Positions 46,955 through 58,128 of a stretch of DNA of 64,000 nucleotides are shown here, piece by piece. Origin of the DNA: Spongilla lacustris (taxonomy: Eukaryota; Porifera; Demospongiae; Spongillida; Spongillidae); the NCBI GenBank assembly GCA_949361645.1, contig OX442415.1, forward strand, positions 20,181,283-20,245,282. The letters run 5' to 3'. A model generated the notes under the pieces. It did no database searches. It was not told where the DNA came from and saw only the letters and a program-made list of their open reading frames with translations. Positions within the stretch are counted from its first letter, which is position 1. Every line of letters begins with the position of its first letter. A program made the translations under genes and the position numbers.

Positions 46955-48860
46955 TCCATTGCATGCACTTACAGGTCACATGACTGCACTAGCTGTGCTT
47001 CAATGAATTGAATAAGATGCCACATCTGGCTGTCTGCCTTGACGGACAGTAGTTAACAGCTTTAAACAGCCCATTATGTGTCCAACAGTGCAAAGGGTCA
47101 CAATATACTCAAATTTAGTGAGGGCAGCCAGATGTGTTGACATGTTGTGACACTGTTGAAGTCTGAGGCCTCGCTGATGTGTGTTAGGTGTATTGCCTTC
47201 ACAAAAGACTCTCATTTATTTAATGTCATTCATCCATTCATCACTGCCATTACTCCACTGATTACCAGCCAGGATTATGATTGGGTAGCTACAATGTATG
47301 TGTTTAATACATTCTCATAAGACTTAAACTCAGTAGTATATTACTGCTACCTTAATGGCTAAACAAATTTATACAATCAATACACATGCAACAGTCGGGT
47401 GTGGCATCTGCAACTACAATGTCACCTTATCCAGTTCCATCAAAGCCACCTGCATGTACACATTTTTATGCCTCTCTCAACTAGATATCTACCCATTGAC
47501 GCTGACGTCTTGAATTTGAAGGTGAGGCAGGATGAGATAGGGCAACAATTCTTGCAAAATGGAACCCTCATTCACAATTATAAAGCTCTGAAAGTAATCT
47601 TTTTGTGTATGTCTTTCACAACAAATCATTCACCTAGGATGGTGTGTATTTGATGTTGGGTCAATTGATAGTGATAGCCGTAGTTCACTGTCAGATTCAC
47701 ACTAATTATATGGCAAAGCCCGTATAGGACTTCTTAGGTGGCTCGTTGCGCACATCGAAAGCCAGCATTGCACATATCCCAGAGAAAGATCAATGAAAGT
47801 GATAGTCACGATTGAAAACATATTTGCCATTTTAGTTGCAGAACATTATACATCACAAGCAGGTGTCTAACTTTGCAATTTGGTGCATGGTCTACAATCA
47901 TGAATAACTTTCATTTATCATTCCATGCCTTTCATAAGCATAAAAAACCAACACCCTCTGCTGTGTGGGATGCATGCACACAATGCACAAGTGGCAAATG
48001 TCACTGTACAGGGTAAAGAACCCGCAATACAGATGAATCTCCCATGGTTAGCACAAATTGTGTTTACTTATTACCAATATGGGTACAGTGAATCAATCAA
48101 TAGTTTCCAACAGGATCAAAACAGACAAGAGGTTTCAATTTAAAGGTTTGTGAGAATTACATCCCAAATGTATCATCAACTTTTGCAGAAAGTAAAAGAT
48201 GGCAGTCTGAAACCCAATCAACTGAACACCTATTGCAAACAAATAAAGGCATTGGACAAATGAAATTGAGTTTTTACCTCATGTTTGCATTATATTTTAT
48301 TTCTCATCGTGTTTTTAATTCAATTAATTCAGAAAAATTTGTAGCCCTTGTAGCCCTTAATTCAGAAAAATTTGTAGCCCTTGACATGGTGGAAGGCCAC
48401 AAGACTGTTCTATGTAGAATAAATGAAATCCGAAGGGTCTGCCATCTAGTTGAAAGACCCCTCATTCCGACGATCCAGTTTGAGGACTGTTCCCTAGGAA
48501 AGGGGAAACGGAAAAAATGCTTTCATCATGAAAATGGATGGGGGCAGCACAACTGCCTCGGAGTGTACCTGTGCTGCCTTCCACTAAAAGTGCAGCAATC
48601 ATTAGAGGAGTTATTGGGTGAGATTTATAATAAGGTTGTACTTGTGAGTATATTATTTCATTGACATACAATAAGTTATGCATTTTGTTAGACATGGAAG
48701 TGTTACTATTGTACCACATCATATTGTTCATTTTAGGATTCTCAAATAATATTCATATGACAGAAGCATTATATGACAGAAACAATGTAGCTGACTTACT
48801 ACGATCGGATTTTCCAACAATATTTAGTGCAAAGGACATGTTAAAGATGGTCCGGTCCCT
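46955..48860. other. no supported gene
   Basis: AT-rich. One plus-strand frame (48233-48664) includes a short tandem FVALVALNSEKFVALD-type duplication and a Cys-rich end, with no recognised domain. Confidence 0.4.
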
Positions 48861-48864
48861 TCAT

Positions 48865-48950
48865 TTAACTCTTTGACCGCCAAGTGCATAGATATATACT
48901 AAAAATTAATTCGCGTTATCCGCCAAGTGCATATATATATGCACACATAT
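48865..48950 (+). repeat. piggyBac-like terminal sequence
   Basis: TTAA is followed by CTCTTTGACCGCCAAGTGCA, and CCGCCAAGTGCATATATATA recurs about 50 bp inward. TTAA plus a CTCTTTG-like end with an internal repeat resembles piggyBac termini. The opposite end was not found. Confidence 0.35.
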
Positions 48951-48959
48951 AGAAAACCA

Positions 48960-51110
48960 GTCTGTGTCGCACGGTTACACGCTCCGTGTACCAATAAGCC
49001 CTAGTGGCATAGAGCTATGACCGGAGCGTTGGTTTTTAATTGAAAGGAAAGCGGGAACAAACAGCTGCAGGTGTACACGTAATGGCGTCTCTATCGTCAC
49101 CAGCAGCTTCGAATTAGCTCCCACCTTTTCTACTAAAACATAGGCGAGCGAAGCTTTTTAAAACGTCTGGACGTTAGATGTAACAACAAGAGATAGAACT
49201 ATGGTGTTTTTATCGACTGCTTCGTAGTATGTGTAATATACGGCTTCAAATCCCTGCCCGCTTCGCTCGACCTAAATCGGGTCTTGTTAGCTGCCGATTG
49301 TTTACAAGCTAGTACACCATATATCATAACAAACATCATAAAACACTCTTCTATCATAGATAGTATCTTTTTAACCCTCCTGCTGCTGCTCATTAATTAT
49401 TCATAACGTGACGTATTGCGAAAGGAATTTTAGCATAGTAATTGATTTTATTTGCTACACAACCAATTATTTTCAACCTGTTCCAGGGTTGTGAACAACC
49501 TGTTCCGACCCTAATATATCAGGATTGGTTTGACCCGGGCGGGCAATACCCGGGACCAGGGAAAAATTTATCAGGCCTGAAACAACCTGAAACACCCCGG
49601 TACCAGGACTGGTATGGCCATTCAAACGTGGCCTCGATGCTATAGCATAAAATTTATTGCTAGTTATTATCGTTTTCATTTGTTGTCAAAAGCTTCATTG
49701 AAAAACAAAATTACAAATACGTCCATACATCACTATTACTACTGCATGTTCGGGAGCACAACACCAGGTTTGATGATATGATGATTGCCATTATTTGCCA
49801 CTGTAAATGTACGAATGAAGTTATAAAACAACATATTTTGCTTTACTTACGTGTGGAAGACGCCTGCTTCTGGCGTTTAACCAGTGAATGTCTCCGTTTA
49901 GCGTATAGCTACATAGTGAAAGAATAGTATATATAAACTCACCGTCTAAATGAAGTCCATTTCAATCCCTACAAAAATGAACAGCAGTACAAAGCATATA
50001 CGTATGTAACTTACGCTCGAGGTGATCTTGGTAAATTGACACTGAATGCTATAGAGCTTAAATAAACAACTGGCATATGTAACTTACGACTGGTGATGGC
50101 GTCAGTTGCTACCATTTAGCAAGCCACGTGCGTAAGTAACTTACGATCGCGGTAGGCCTAGTCATGGTAAACCAGCAACAGGCTTATTTCTGTTTAGCTG
50201 AAATGCACACATGTAAACCCTAAGATACAGGTTTAACATAGGAAGCTTACCTGGTACCGCTTCATACCCGTTATGCATGGCTGCTCTAGTAAACAGTATT
50301 CGATCCTTGCGTACCGGTATGTACAAAACAGAATGATACCACAATACAAGCCGGATAGAACTCACATGAACGGGCAGTTATTTTTCCTGGCGAATAGCTT
50401 TTGTGTACTTGGGCTTCCGTCAACTTGGCTTTCTACGTCCTCGCAGACATTTCTGGTCACGCGAGCTCAGATTTGCCGCGCACGTGACATTGGTACATGA
50501 GACCATACATTAATTGTTATTTTGAACATGAGACAGATAAGTAATTTCTTATGCTTTCAATGTTGTCTGCAGACAGGCAGTATTGGACAAATGTGCTGTA
50601 TACTTCCCATAGCTCGGTTATGATTGTAAATACATTTATTCTGGCTGGCTGGTTTATGTTCAACTGATTGTGGTTTGATGTACTGTCCACACTGATGAGA
50701 CTTCTGTGAAGACAACAAATCTCAGAAGATTTGTTATTGTGAACAAAGGACAGAGAAATCCATTCAACTGTTATCCTTGCGTGACCTCATCCATTTGCTG
50801 GGTAATACAAAGTGGCTTGGATCACCGCTGGTCTTACATGCAACTAGAGGGCAGAACATTAACTGGGAACTAATATTTCACCATCCAAACTCACTTCACT
50901 CAAATCCTCTGTTGCTTAAGCTGAACAAATTTACACTGCCCATTGAAGTACAGAAGTATCGCAGTCCACTCCATGCGGCATATGAAAAAGACAATGATAA
51001 GCATAGCTGGCCCTGGATTTTGACATCCTTAATCACAGATGTGCCACACTGTGGAGGTACATCATGCCATCTGATAATGCACATGGCTTACATCACTGCA
51101 TGCATTGATA
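48960..51110. other. no supported gene
   Basis: Contains a CCTGGTACCAGG-rich patch at 49480-49620 (similar wording recurs at 54940-55060) and three copies of a GTAACTTACG palindrome at 50001-50145. No motif-bearing frame is present. Confidence 0.4.
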
Positions 51111-51119
51111 CTTAAATGC

Positions 51120-51259
51120 ATACATAAATAGAAACATATCATTTCCATTGCAATTATGTACACATGTACTGTTACATACATAAATACATACGTACATAAA
51201 CACACATACATACATACGTACGCACACACACATACACACACATACATACATATACATGC

Positions 51260-51309
<50 letters not shown>

Positions 51310-51310
51310 G
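51120..51310. repeat. CATA-type and (AAT)n microsatellites
   Basis: ACATACATA runs at 51170-51262 are followed by about 15 AAT units at 51263-51308. Confidence 0.9.
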
Positions 51311-51449
51311 TTCATACATATTACATGTAGATATTCACAATGCATAAATACACCCTATTATTACTACTGGTCTGGTACAAAACATCTGGAGAGGATGGCT
51401 ACAGCGTTGGCTCTAACTAAGCAGAGGTTCAGCCTGCCATATAGCTCAG

Positions 51450-52790
51450 CTAGGACCACAGCCTTAGCCCTGTTGCAGCTGGTCGCAAGGCGAGAGGCCA
51501 GAAGTGCCAAAGACTCCATTGCTTCTGTCCCCAAGCACCATATGCCTCAACCACCATGGGGACACAAACCCAACCTAGCTCCTTGCATTTGGCATCATTT
51601 TCTTCATGCTTTCTCAGCTCAGTAGCTCTGGCAGCCTGACCTGCTGCTAGTCCCGCTTCAAGTAAAACATTGGAGTTAAGCGGTGACGTCACAGACAAGT
51701 CAAAGGCTGCCGGCTTACCCAAAGACCAGTTGGGTACTAGTATGTCTGCAGGGCGAGTGTGGCTATGGTCATGAGTTAGGCTACTTCCTGCCTCCACCTT
51801 AACACTCAAGTGGGCCCTGCGACAGGTCTCAGTAAGGGTGTCACGCAGTTTATTATGGCGGGTTACCACATCTCCACCACGCTTGCAGGTGAGTGCATGA
51901 TGGCCAAGGGGATCCAGCACTTTTCCAGGACACAGGGGACAAATTGAGCCACCTGAGGTGTCTAGGCCCAGCCACCACTTGATCGCCACCTGGAACTCTG
52001 AAGGCTGGAGATGGAGACCTAGCCCCTCAGAGGGAATTACTGACACCCAAGATGCAGCATGAGGGGAGGAGACAGAGAGAAGGCGTGCTCTATCTGCAGG
52101 AGATGATTGCTCCAGTAGTAAATTAAACAGGTGGCTGTCTATTTTGTTGGAAAGCACCTTCTGATTGATAGGGGATGTCAACATATTTTCAATGCTGATC
52201 GCCTCAGATGAAGGAACAAGTGAGTTAAACAACTCTACTGCATGGATAAGGTGTTCTTGGGACAATGGACCAGCACCAGAGGAGCTCAGAGAGGCAATGT
52301 ATGCTGCTGGGGAATGCCGACTCAGGGAGCGCATGCCCAGGCCACCCCTGCCTAAGCTGAGCTCCGCCTGTTGCCAGGCCTGATTGGAGGTGTCGACTAC
52401 TGTGCACTTGGAGAAGGTTGATCGGATGTTGTGATCAAAGGCCTCAAGGGCTGATATGGCTTGGGAGGGTGGTGTGCCACGAGCAAGGTGGGCCAGCTTA
52501 CAGAATCCCGCACATTGACGTAGAAGGGAAAAGGCCACATGTGGGTCAACTGCACTCACTTCCTCCAGTTTGAGCAGGAGAGCTTTGGCTTCTTCATGTT
52601 TCTCCGAAATGAAGGTGGAGCAAAAAGCCTTGTCACCAATGGGGATGCCCAAGATGACAATATTAGGGTGTGTTGATCTTTTCATTTCTGGAGGGAAAAG
52701 GCTGACATCATGTTTGCTAAATATCTCACATTTATGGAAGTTTACAATGAGACCATTAGGAGGACCAATCATAATAATAATAAACCATCG
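51450..52790 (-). CDS. C-terminal part of a non-LTR-type retrotransposon protein, family A
   Basis: An uninterrupted frame of about 445 residues after the end of a (CA)n-encoded tract. It lacks the RT palm, starting after it at NGLIVNFHKCEIFSKHDVS, and continues with IVILGIPIGDKAFCSTF, LEEVSAVDPHVAFSLLRQCA and GGLGMRSLSRHSPAAYIASL. A zinc-finger-like CPLCPGKVLDPLGHHALTC comes next. A nuclease-like C terminus follows, with RPADILVPNWSLGKPAAFDL (the PD...D-x-S/T spacing of restriction-like endonucleases). The same family, on the plus strand, is at 17205-18130. The 5' end is truncated and followed by microsatellites at 52845-52912. The nuclease call is inferred from spacing only. Confidence 0.65.
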   Translation of the reverse strand, partial: RWFIIIMIGPPNGLIVNFHKCEIFSKHDVSLFPPEMKRSTHPNIVILGIPIGDKAFCSTFISEKHEEAKALLLKLEEVSAVDPHVAFSLLRQCAGFCKLAHLARGTPPSQAISALEAFDHNIRSTFSKCTVVDTSNQAWQQAELSLGRGGLGMRSLSRHSPAAYIASLSSSGAGPLSQEHLIHAVELFNSLVPSSEAISIENMLTSPINQKVLSNKIDSHLFNLLLEQSSPADRARLLSVSSPHAASWVSVIPSEGLGLHLQPSEFQVAIKWWLGLDTSGGSICPLCPGKVLDPLGHHALTCKRGGDVVTRHNKLRDTLTETCRRAHLSVKVEAGSSLTHDHSHTRPADILVPNWSLGKPAAFDLSVTSPLNSNVLLEAGLAAGQAARATELRKHEENDAKCKELGWVCVPMVVEAYGAWGQKQWSLWHFWPLALRPAATGLRLWS

Positions 52791-52844
52791 CACTGCACTG
52801 TACACGTAATACAATACGTTTGGAGGAAGAATAGCAAAGTCAGG

Positions 52845-52874
52845 TACATACATACATACATACATACATACACA

Positions 52875-52918
<44 letters not shown>

Positions 52919-53155
52919 GTTGTGTCCAGCCTCAGATTGCTACTTCTGGTCTACATGCGCTAAAGGAGTTAAAATCCATCTCTGTAAAACACATCTTTGG
53001 TCAAAATCAGATATAGATGCTGTAGACCTTTGAATGTTGTTAGCTTGGTGATATATATGTTCTCTAACTATGTCTAGACTAGTCTCTTCCTTACACACAT
53101 ACATGCATGCATGCTTGCACACACACATACACACACACACACACACACATAATAA
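52845..53155. repeat. (CATA)n, (CA)n and (AAT)n microsatellites
   Basis: CATA runs and about 20 CA units at 52843-52912, and a second CA/TAA cluster at 53088-53162, with about 170 bp of unique sequence between. Confidence 0.9.
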
Positions 53156-53280
53156 TAATAATATGCCATCGTTTTATACAAGTATAACATAGATGTATCA
53201 TCAGCTTTTTCCTTGTGTTTGAGTATTAATGCCTTTTATAGAGTTCAAAGTAAAGGAACATAGAGGAACAGGCCATGAAA

Positions 53281-53382
53281 AGACACTAAGTGGGTGGGTA
53301 GCCCTTGGAGGGTGGGTAGCCCTAGGAGGGTGGGTAGCCCTAGGAGGGTGGGTAGCCCTTGGAGGGTGGGTAGCCCTTGCAT
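53281..53382. repeat. 20-bp minisatellite, five units
   Basis: Five near-identical units of GGGTGGGTAGCCCTWGGAG, immediately downstream (minus strand) of a LINE 3' end. Confidence 0.85.
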
Positions 53383-53402
53383 GTTGACCATGTTTTGGGG
53401 TG

Positions 53403-54080
53403 TTAGGACTTCTCAGATATTTCACACTGACTAGTAAAACTTTTATTACAGATAGGACAATAGCAGCTATGCTGTAGGGAGGATGCACCCTTGTGGCAGT
53501 CTCGCAACATCCTAGCCTTCTCATTAAGCTTTGCTTCCATTAAGGCCACGCCATTAAAAAGCGAGTTCTCCACTGTGACCTCAATACTGCAATACATTGC
53601 CAGTTGTTGGAGAGACCAAAAGGAGAGGTCTTTTGAAACACAGTCCCTCCATCCATGTTTTGGTTTATGTTGTGGACAATTTGCAGATGAAATTTCCCCA
53701 CAAAGTATTTGTTTAGGAAGTCTGTACATTGTCCTCCATTATGTAGATATGACCCAGCCACCGTAGCATAGCTATGGAAATAAGAGTAGAGGCATAATGT
53801 TGGAGGTGGGATCTTGCGAGAACAGTATAGTGTCAGGAATATGTTGCCATCCAACCTATATCAGCACCATCATTGTGGTCACGTAAGACTTGATGCATCA
53901 CTTTATTGAAGTAGGTTAAACAGGAAGGGTGCCAGCACACACCCCTGTTTAAGACCAGTTGAAACTTGAAGAGGTTCTGATGACACCATCAACACGGACT
54001 GAGGCTTCCATATTGACATGAAGGCCTCTTAATATGTGACTAGCTTTGATGGGAAGCCCAATCGTGCTAGTAGCAACCAC
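53403..54080 (-). pseudogene. LINE fragment, reverse transcriptase to C terminus
   Basis: The minus strand first reads ASVRVDGVIRTSSSF and, after a frame change, an RQGCVLAPFLFN-like block (near 53900-53950). Further on are YRLPKQILCGEISSANCPQH, KPKHGWRDCVSKDLSFWSLQ and a terminal zinc finger, CYCPICNKSFTSQCE. The order RT, then WRD...KDL, then a C-terminal C2H2-like finger is typical of several invertebrate LINE families. It differs from the RT family at 51.5-52.8 kb. Frameshifts near 53860 and 53940 and loss of the 5' part show that it is dead. Confidence 0.65.
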
Positions 54081-54104
54081 AAGGTATAGGCCTTTTTCAA
54101 ATCG

Positions 54105-54215
54105 AAGAAATACACACACGCTCACACACACACACATGCATACATGTACACAAACACACATATATGCATGTATGCACATATATACATACCCCCCCCCCCC
54201 CCCCCCCCCACGTAC
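54105..54215. repeat. CA-rich and poly-C tract
   Basis: ACACAC/CATA-rich run ending in about 20 consecutive C at 54190-54209. Confidence 0.85.
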
Positions 54216-54219
54216 AAAA

Positions 54220-55715
54220 CATATACCTTATGAAGTTAAGAGTCACCATTGTAGAGCTAAAAAGCTTTACTAGTATATCATCACTGCATCTGCATCAATA
54301 ACATGCATCCACAACACTCGTATTTCTAACTGATAGGGTTAACACTCTATGCATACCACTAGGAGTTGAATTGATCATGATGTTTAGAATGCTTGTTTAG
54401 CACATGCAGAAAAACTGTGTGCAATGTCCTTGCTAGGAGCCCATATATTCGTTCTGGCTTCAAATCAAAGAATTATAAGCCTCACCGACATCTACAAATA
54501 GCTTTTTGGTAACACATCAATGTCTGACCTTTCTGTGTTGTTGACACCTGCAACATGAAGCATGCCCCTTATTCTGTACCTTGTGACTTACAAAGCATAC
54601 AGCATGCTCTGGGTTCTAGTTCTTCCTAGCATGCATGCAATTATGTATTTAATATATCCACGATTGGCTCTGAGCCTCTTTCGGACTTCACCGGCTTATT
54701 CACGTAGCAATATGGAGAGTGACTATATAGGTACTGAATCTGTGCACGTATATAAGTCAACGTGACACTGCAACCTAAGTCCATTTTCAATCAGTATAGT
54801 ATAATCAGTATAGTTCAACGAGCGCACTAAACGCAACCAGCATTGGAACAGGCCTGTTTTTCGGGGTAAATACAAGGAAGTAATAGGTTTTCTAATTAAA
54901 ATCTGATTAGTTCGTATAATTATAAACGTACGTAATACGGTCAGAATTCCGACCCTGAAAAACACGAGCAATACAGGGCCGAAGTCCTGTACCAGTACCG
55001 GTACAGGACGTTCAGGACTGGTACAGGTTTTGCAGGACTGGTTTAGGACTGTTAGGAATTGGTCGTGTACTCGCGTTTGGAACGTTTTCGTTAGAACTCT
55101 GTGCTCTGTATTGCCTATTTCGTCAACACACGTTGGTAAGTGCCCCAGCTTCACTCGCTATGCCTTTTTAACGCTACCCGTGTGTTCCATACACGGTGCG
55201 AACGTTGTTTCCGTGCCGTATCGTACGTTATCGTACGCTTACACGGGAGAAGTCTTTGTTACTCTGAGAATTAGCTTTCTAAGAACCTACATGTTCATTT
55301 AAGGGTTGTTATACCAGTTTCAACGTATCTCACCACTTTTTGTTGCTTTTAAGACACTTAGACGCGAGCACCTGTTGTGGGCTACAAATGGAGTTAGGCT
55401 TACTATTCAAATACGGCTGACAGGTACAGTAGAGGACGCGATAAAGGTTACATTTCGCATCGTCTAAACTACGTGCTACGAAATGAATCGTATCGTTTTC
55501 ACGTAGTTTATACATAGTTTAAACCAAGTTTAAACTAAACTGTGTACGGGTTCATTCTTCGTTTATACATGCTTCGTTTACACCGTATTAACATTCCGTA
55601 CAGTTTGTACGATTCGTTTAAACGAAACGACGTGTGAATGAAGTTCACCTTTTAGTTTTATATGTACACTACAACCACGAAAAGGTTGTTTATTCCTAGG
55701 CCACGCTTCGTGACT
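54220..55715. other. no supported gene
   Basis: Includes a CAGGACTGGTACAGG-rich patch at 54960-55050 and GTTTAAAC/CGTTTA-rich sequence at 55500-55640. The latter may belong to the flank of the Tc1-type element, but clean terminal repeats were not found. Confidence 0.4.
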
Positions 55716-55719
55716 TAAG

Positions 55720-56783
55720 ATGGTGTACTCTAATTACAAAAAACAGCGAATTCTCCATTACTCAAGACTGGGGTACAAGTCGCCTTTAATTGCGAAGATG
55801 CTTTACCGGGAAGACCTGCCATGTTCACGCAAATGTGTGCATCAGTTTCTAAAGCGATTCTCCGAGACGGGAACAATCGGTAGGAAGCCAGGGACTGGCG
55901 GGAAATCAAAGATAACCTGCGCGGTAAAAACAATTGTAGAGCAGCAGATGCAGCTGGACGATGAAACAACTGCATTTCAACTTTACCATCTATTGCGCTC
56001 CAGGGGATACGACATTCATCGAAGGACCATTTTACGTTGCAGAACGTCTCTGGGTTGGACATTTCGAGGCAGCGCATACTGTCAGCTAATCCGTCAGGCT
56101 AATAAACAGAAACGCTTGGATTGGGCGCGACAAAATTTGAACGATTTATTTGATAATGTCATTTGGACTGATGAATGTAGTGTCCAGCTAGAGAGTCACA
56201 GAAGGTTCTGTTGTCGCAAGATAGGGGTGGCACCAAGATTAAAGCCAAGGTATAGTACATGATGTAATTTGATTTATGCTATAACTTTAATTATGTATAT
56301 TCATGATCAATTAGAGCTAAACATCCCACAAAGGTTCACGTCTGGGCTGGAATCAGTTCTAAAGGCCGTACAGCTATATGCATATTTGAGGGAATTTTGA
56401 AGCAGGAGCTGTTTGTAGAAATCCTTAAAACAGCACTGGTTCCATCAATCAATACTCTATTCCCTGGTGGTCACAGATTAATGATGGACAACGACCCTAA
56501 ACATACGTCTCGCTATGCGCAAGCATGGATGGCAGAAAACCAAATCAATTGGTGGCGAACTCCAGCCGAGTCCCCTGACTTGAACCCAATCGAAAATCTG
56601 TGGCACGAGCTGAAAGAATATATAAGACGAGTTGTGAAGCCAAAGATTAAGCAGGAACTGATTGACGGAATCATAGCCTTTTGGCAAACAGTTGATCAAT
56701 CAAAGTGTAGAAGATACATTAGGCATTTACGAAAGGTTATACCTAAAGTTATTGAACTTAATGGACAAGCAACTGGTTATTAA
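55720..56783 (+). CDS. Tc1-type (DD34E) transposase, intact, one intron
   Basis: Two exons, 55720-56249 and 56315-56783, join in phase across a 65-bp intron (GTATAG...TTAG), restoring RAKHPTKVHVWAGISSKG. The product is 332 residues, the usual length for Tc1 transposases. The N-terminal helix-turn-helix region (MVYSNYKKQRILHYSRLGYK, then CVHQFLKRFSETGTIGRKPG) would bind terminal repeats. The catalytic triad is NVIWTDECSVQLE, LMMDNDPKHTSRYAQ and SPDLNPIENLWHELKEYI, with exactly 34 residues between the second Asp and the Glu. There is no internal stop in either exon. Terminal inverted repeats could not be recognised, so the borders of the element are unknown. A similar protein family is common in sponges and cnidarians (recollection). 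Confidence 0.85.
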
Positions 56784-56789
56784 ATCGTT

Positions 56790-58125
56790 TTGATGATTGT
56801 GCTGTCTGTACTGTAAAACAAATCTGCAATATGTATTATATGTTGACAACATATATCGGTCGCGCGGCACCACCTGACCTATCTAAGTTACGCGGAACGT
56901 AAACGCTCAACGCAATTCTGTGCGCATGCGCATTATTATTATTATTATTTTAAAAGGTTAGCTAGCTGACTCTGTCCTTTCGATACTATTATTGAAGGAT
57001 CGGAGGAAAACTCGATCTGAAAACGGCTTCTGCCTCTCCCCACGTGACCCAGCCAGCCGTGTGTGGTACCGGTACACGAGTGTAGTTGTGATATGTATAT
57101 GTGTGTTGTATCGTTGTGTGTGGTGCACAGCAGTGTGTAGGAGTGTGGTGCATGTGTTTAATACATGAGTATAGGTGTGATATATGTGTGTTGACCTGTT
57201 GGGGTGTGTGTTGCATGTCTTGTCTCCCCTCCCCACTCCTCTCTTACCCGGTAAACCTTGTCTCCCTCTTGTTGCGTCCCACTCCACACACATGTCTCTC
57301 TGCCATGGGGATGGTACCTGTGCATATACATGTATGTGGACATAGTGTGCCTGTGGTATATGGGAGGGGTGTTTTGGTACCTGGATAAGTAGGTAATTGT
57401 GTATAGGTGGGAAGTGGATTGTTGATCTCAATGTGTGCGTGCCCTCCTCCCACCCCTCCCATCCCCCTCCCTCCCATTCTCTATCTCACCTCAACTCTCC
57501 CTTCTTTCAACATTTTGACCCTAAGGTATGACATGGTGCTAGGTATTTGAAGGTCGAGATCTGGTCTTAAATAGATCTGTGCACTGTGCATATAGTGATC
57601 ATTTGGAATGGGGGCTAGCCCTTTGTTATTATTGAAATGCACAATCTCTCATACCATGACTTGAGTCACCTTACGCCTACCTCAAACCCTCATCACACTT
57701 AAAAAAAAGTATATGCAATGTACATATGTATGTATTTCTAGTGCTGCAAAGTATCCCAGCCCAAGAAACAGTGAATCAACCTACAGGATTTTTGGTATGT
57801 CTGTATGCGCTATAATATTATATGTTAAGGGTACTTGATGATGGTTCCTATAATTGATCCTGTCCTCAGGGCCCCACTCCCAACTGATGTGTGCTAATAA
57901 TGTTTCGTTACTATCAATACTTATATCCAACAGCATCTTATTAAGAAACTTGCTGCTCTGGACAATTTTTAATATTCATTAATAATTGTATTTTTATTTA
58001 TTCTATGTTTCTATAAATTTGCATGCTGTTGTGACCTTACATCAGTGTAGTTGCCTCACTGCAATCAAAGGTATGATACTAATACAGCATAACAATGCAG
58101 CCAAAAAAATTATGTATCAGAAAAG
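56790..58125. other. no supported gene
   Basis: Contains a short (ATT)n at 56933-56950 and a TG/CT-rich stretch at 57080-57490. No supported coding sequence. Confidence 0.45.
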
Positions 58126-58128
58126 CAG

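Noticed and set aside
51062..51347. Frames coding poly-Asn or poly-Leu
   Set aside because: They are translations of the (AAT)n and CATA microsatellites.
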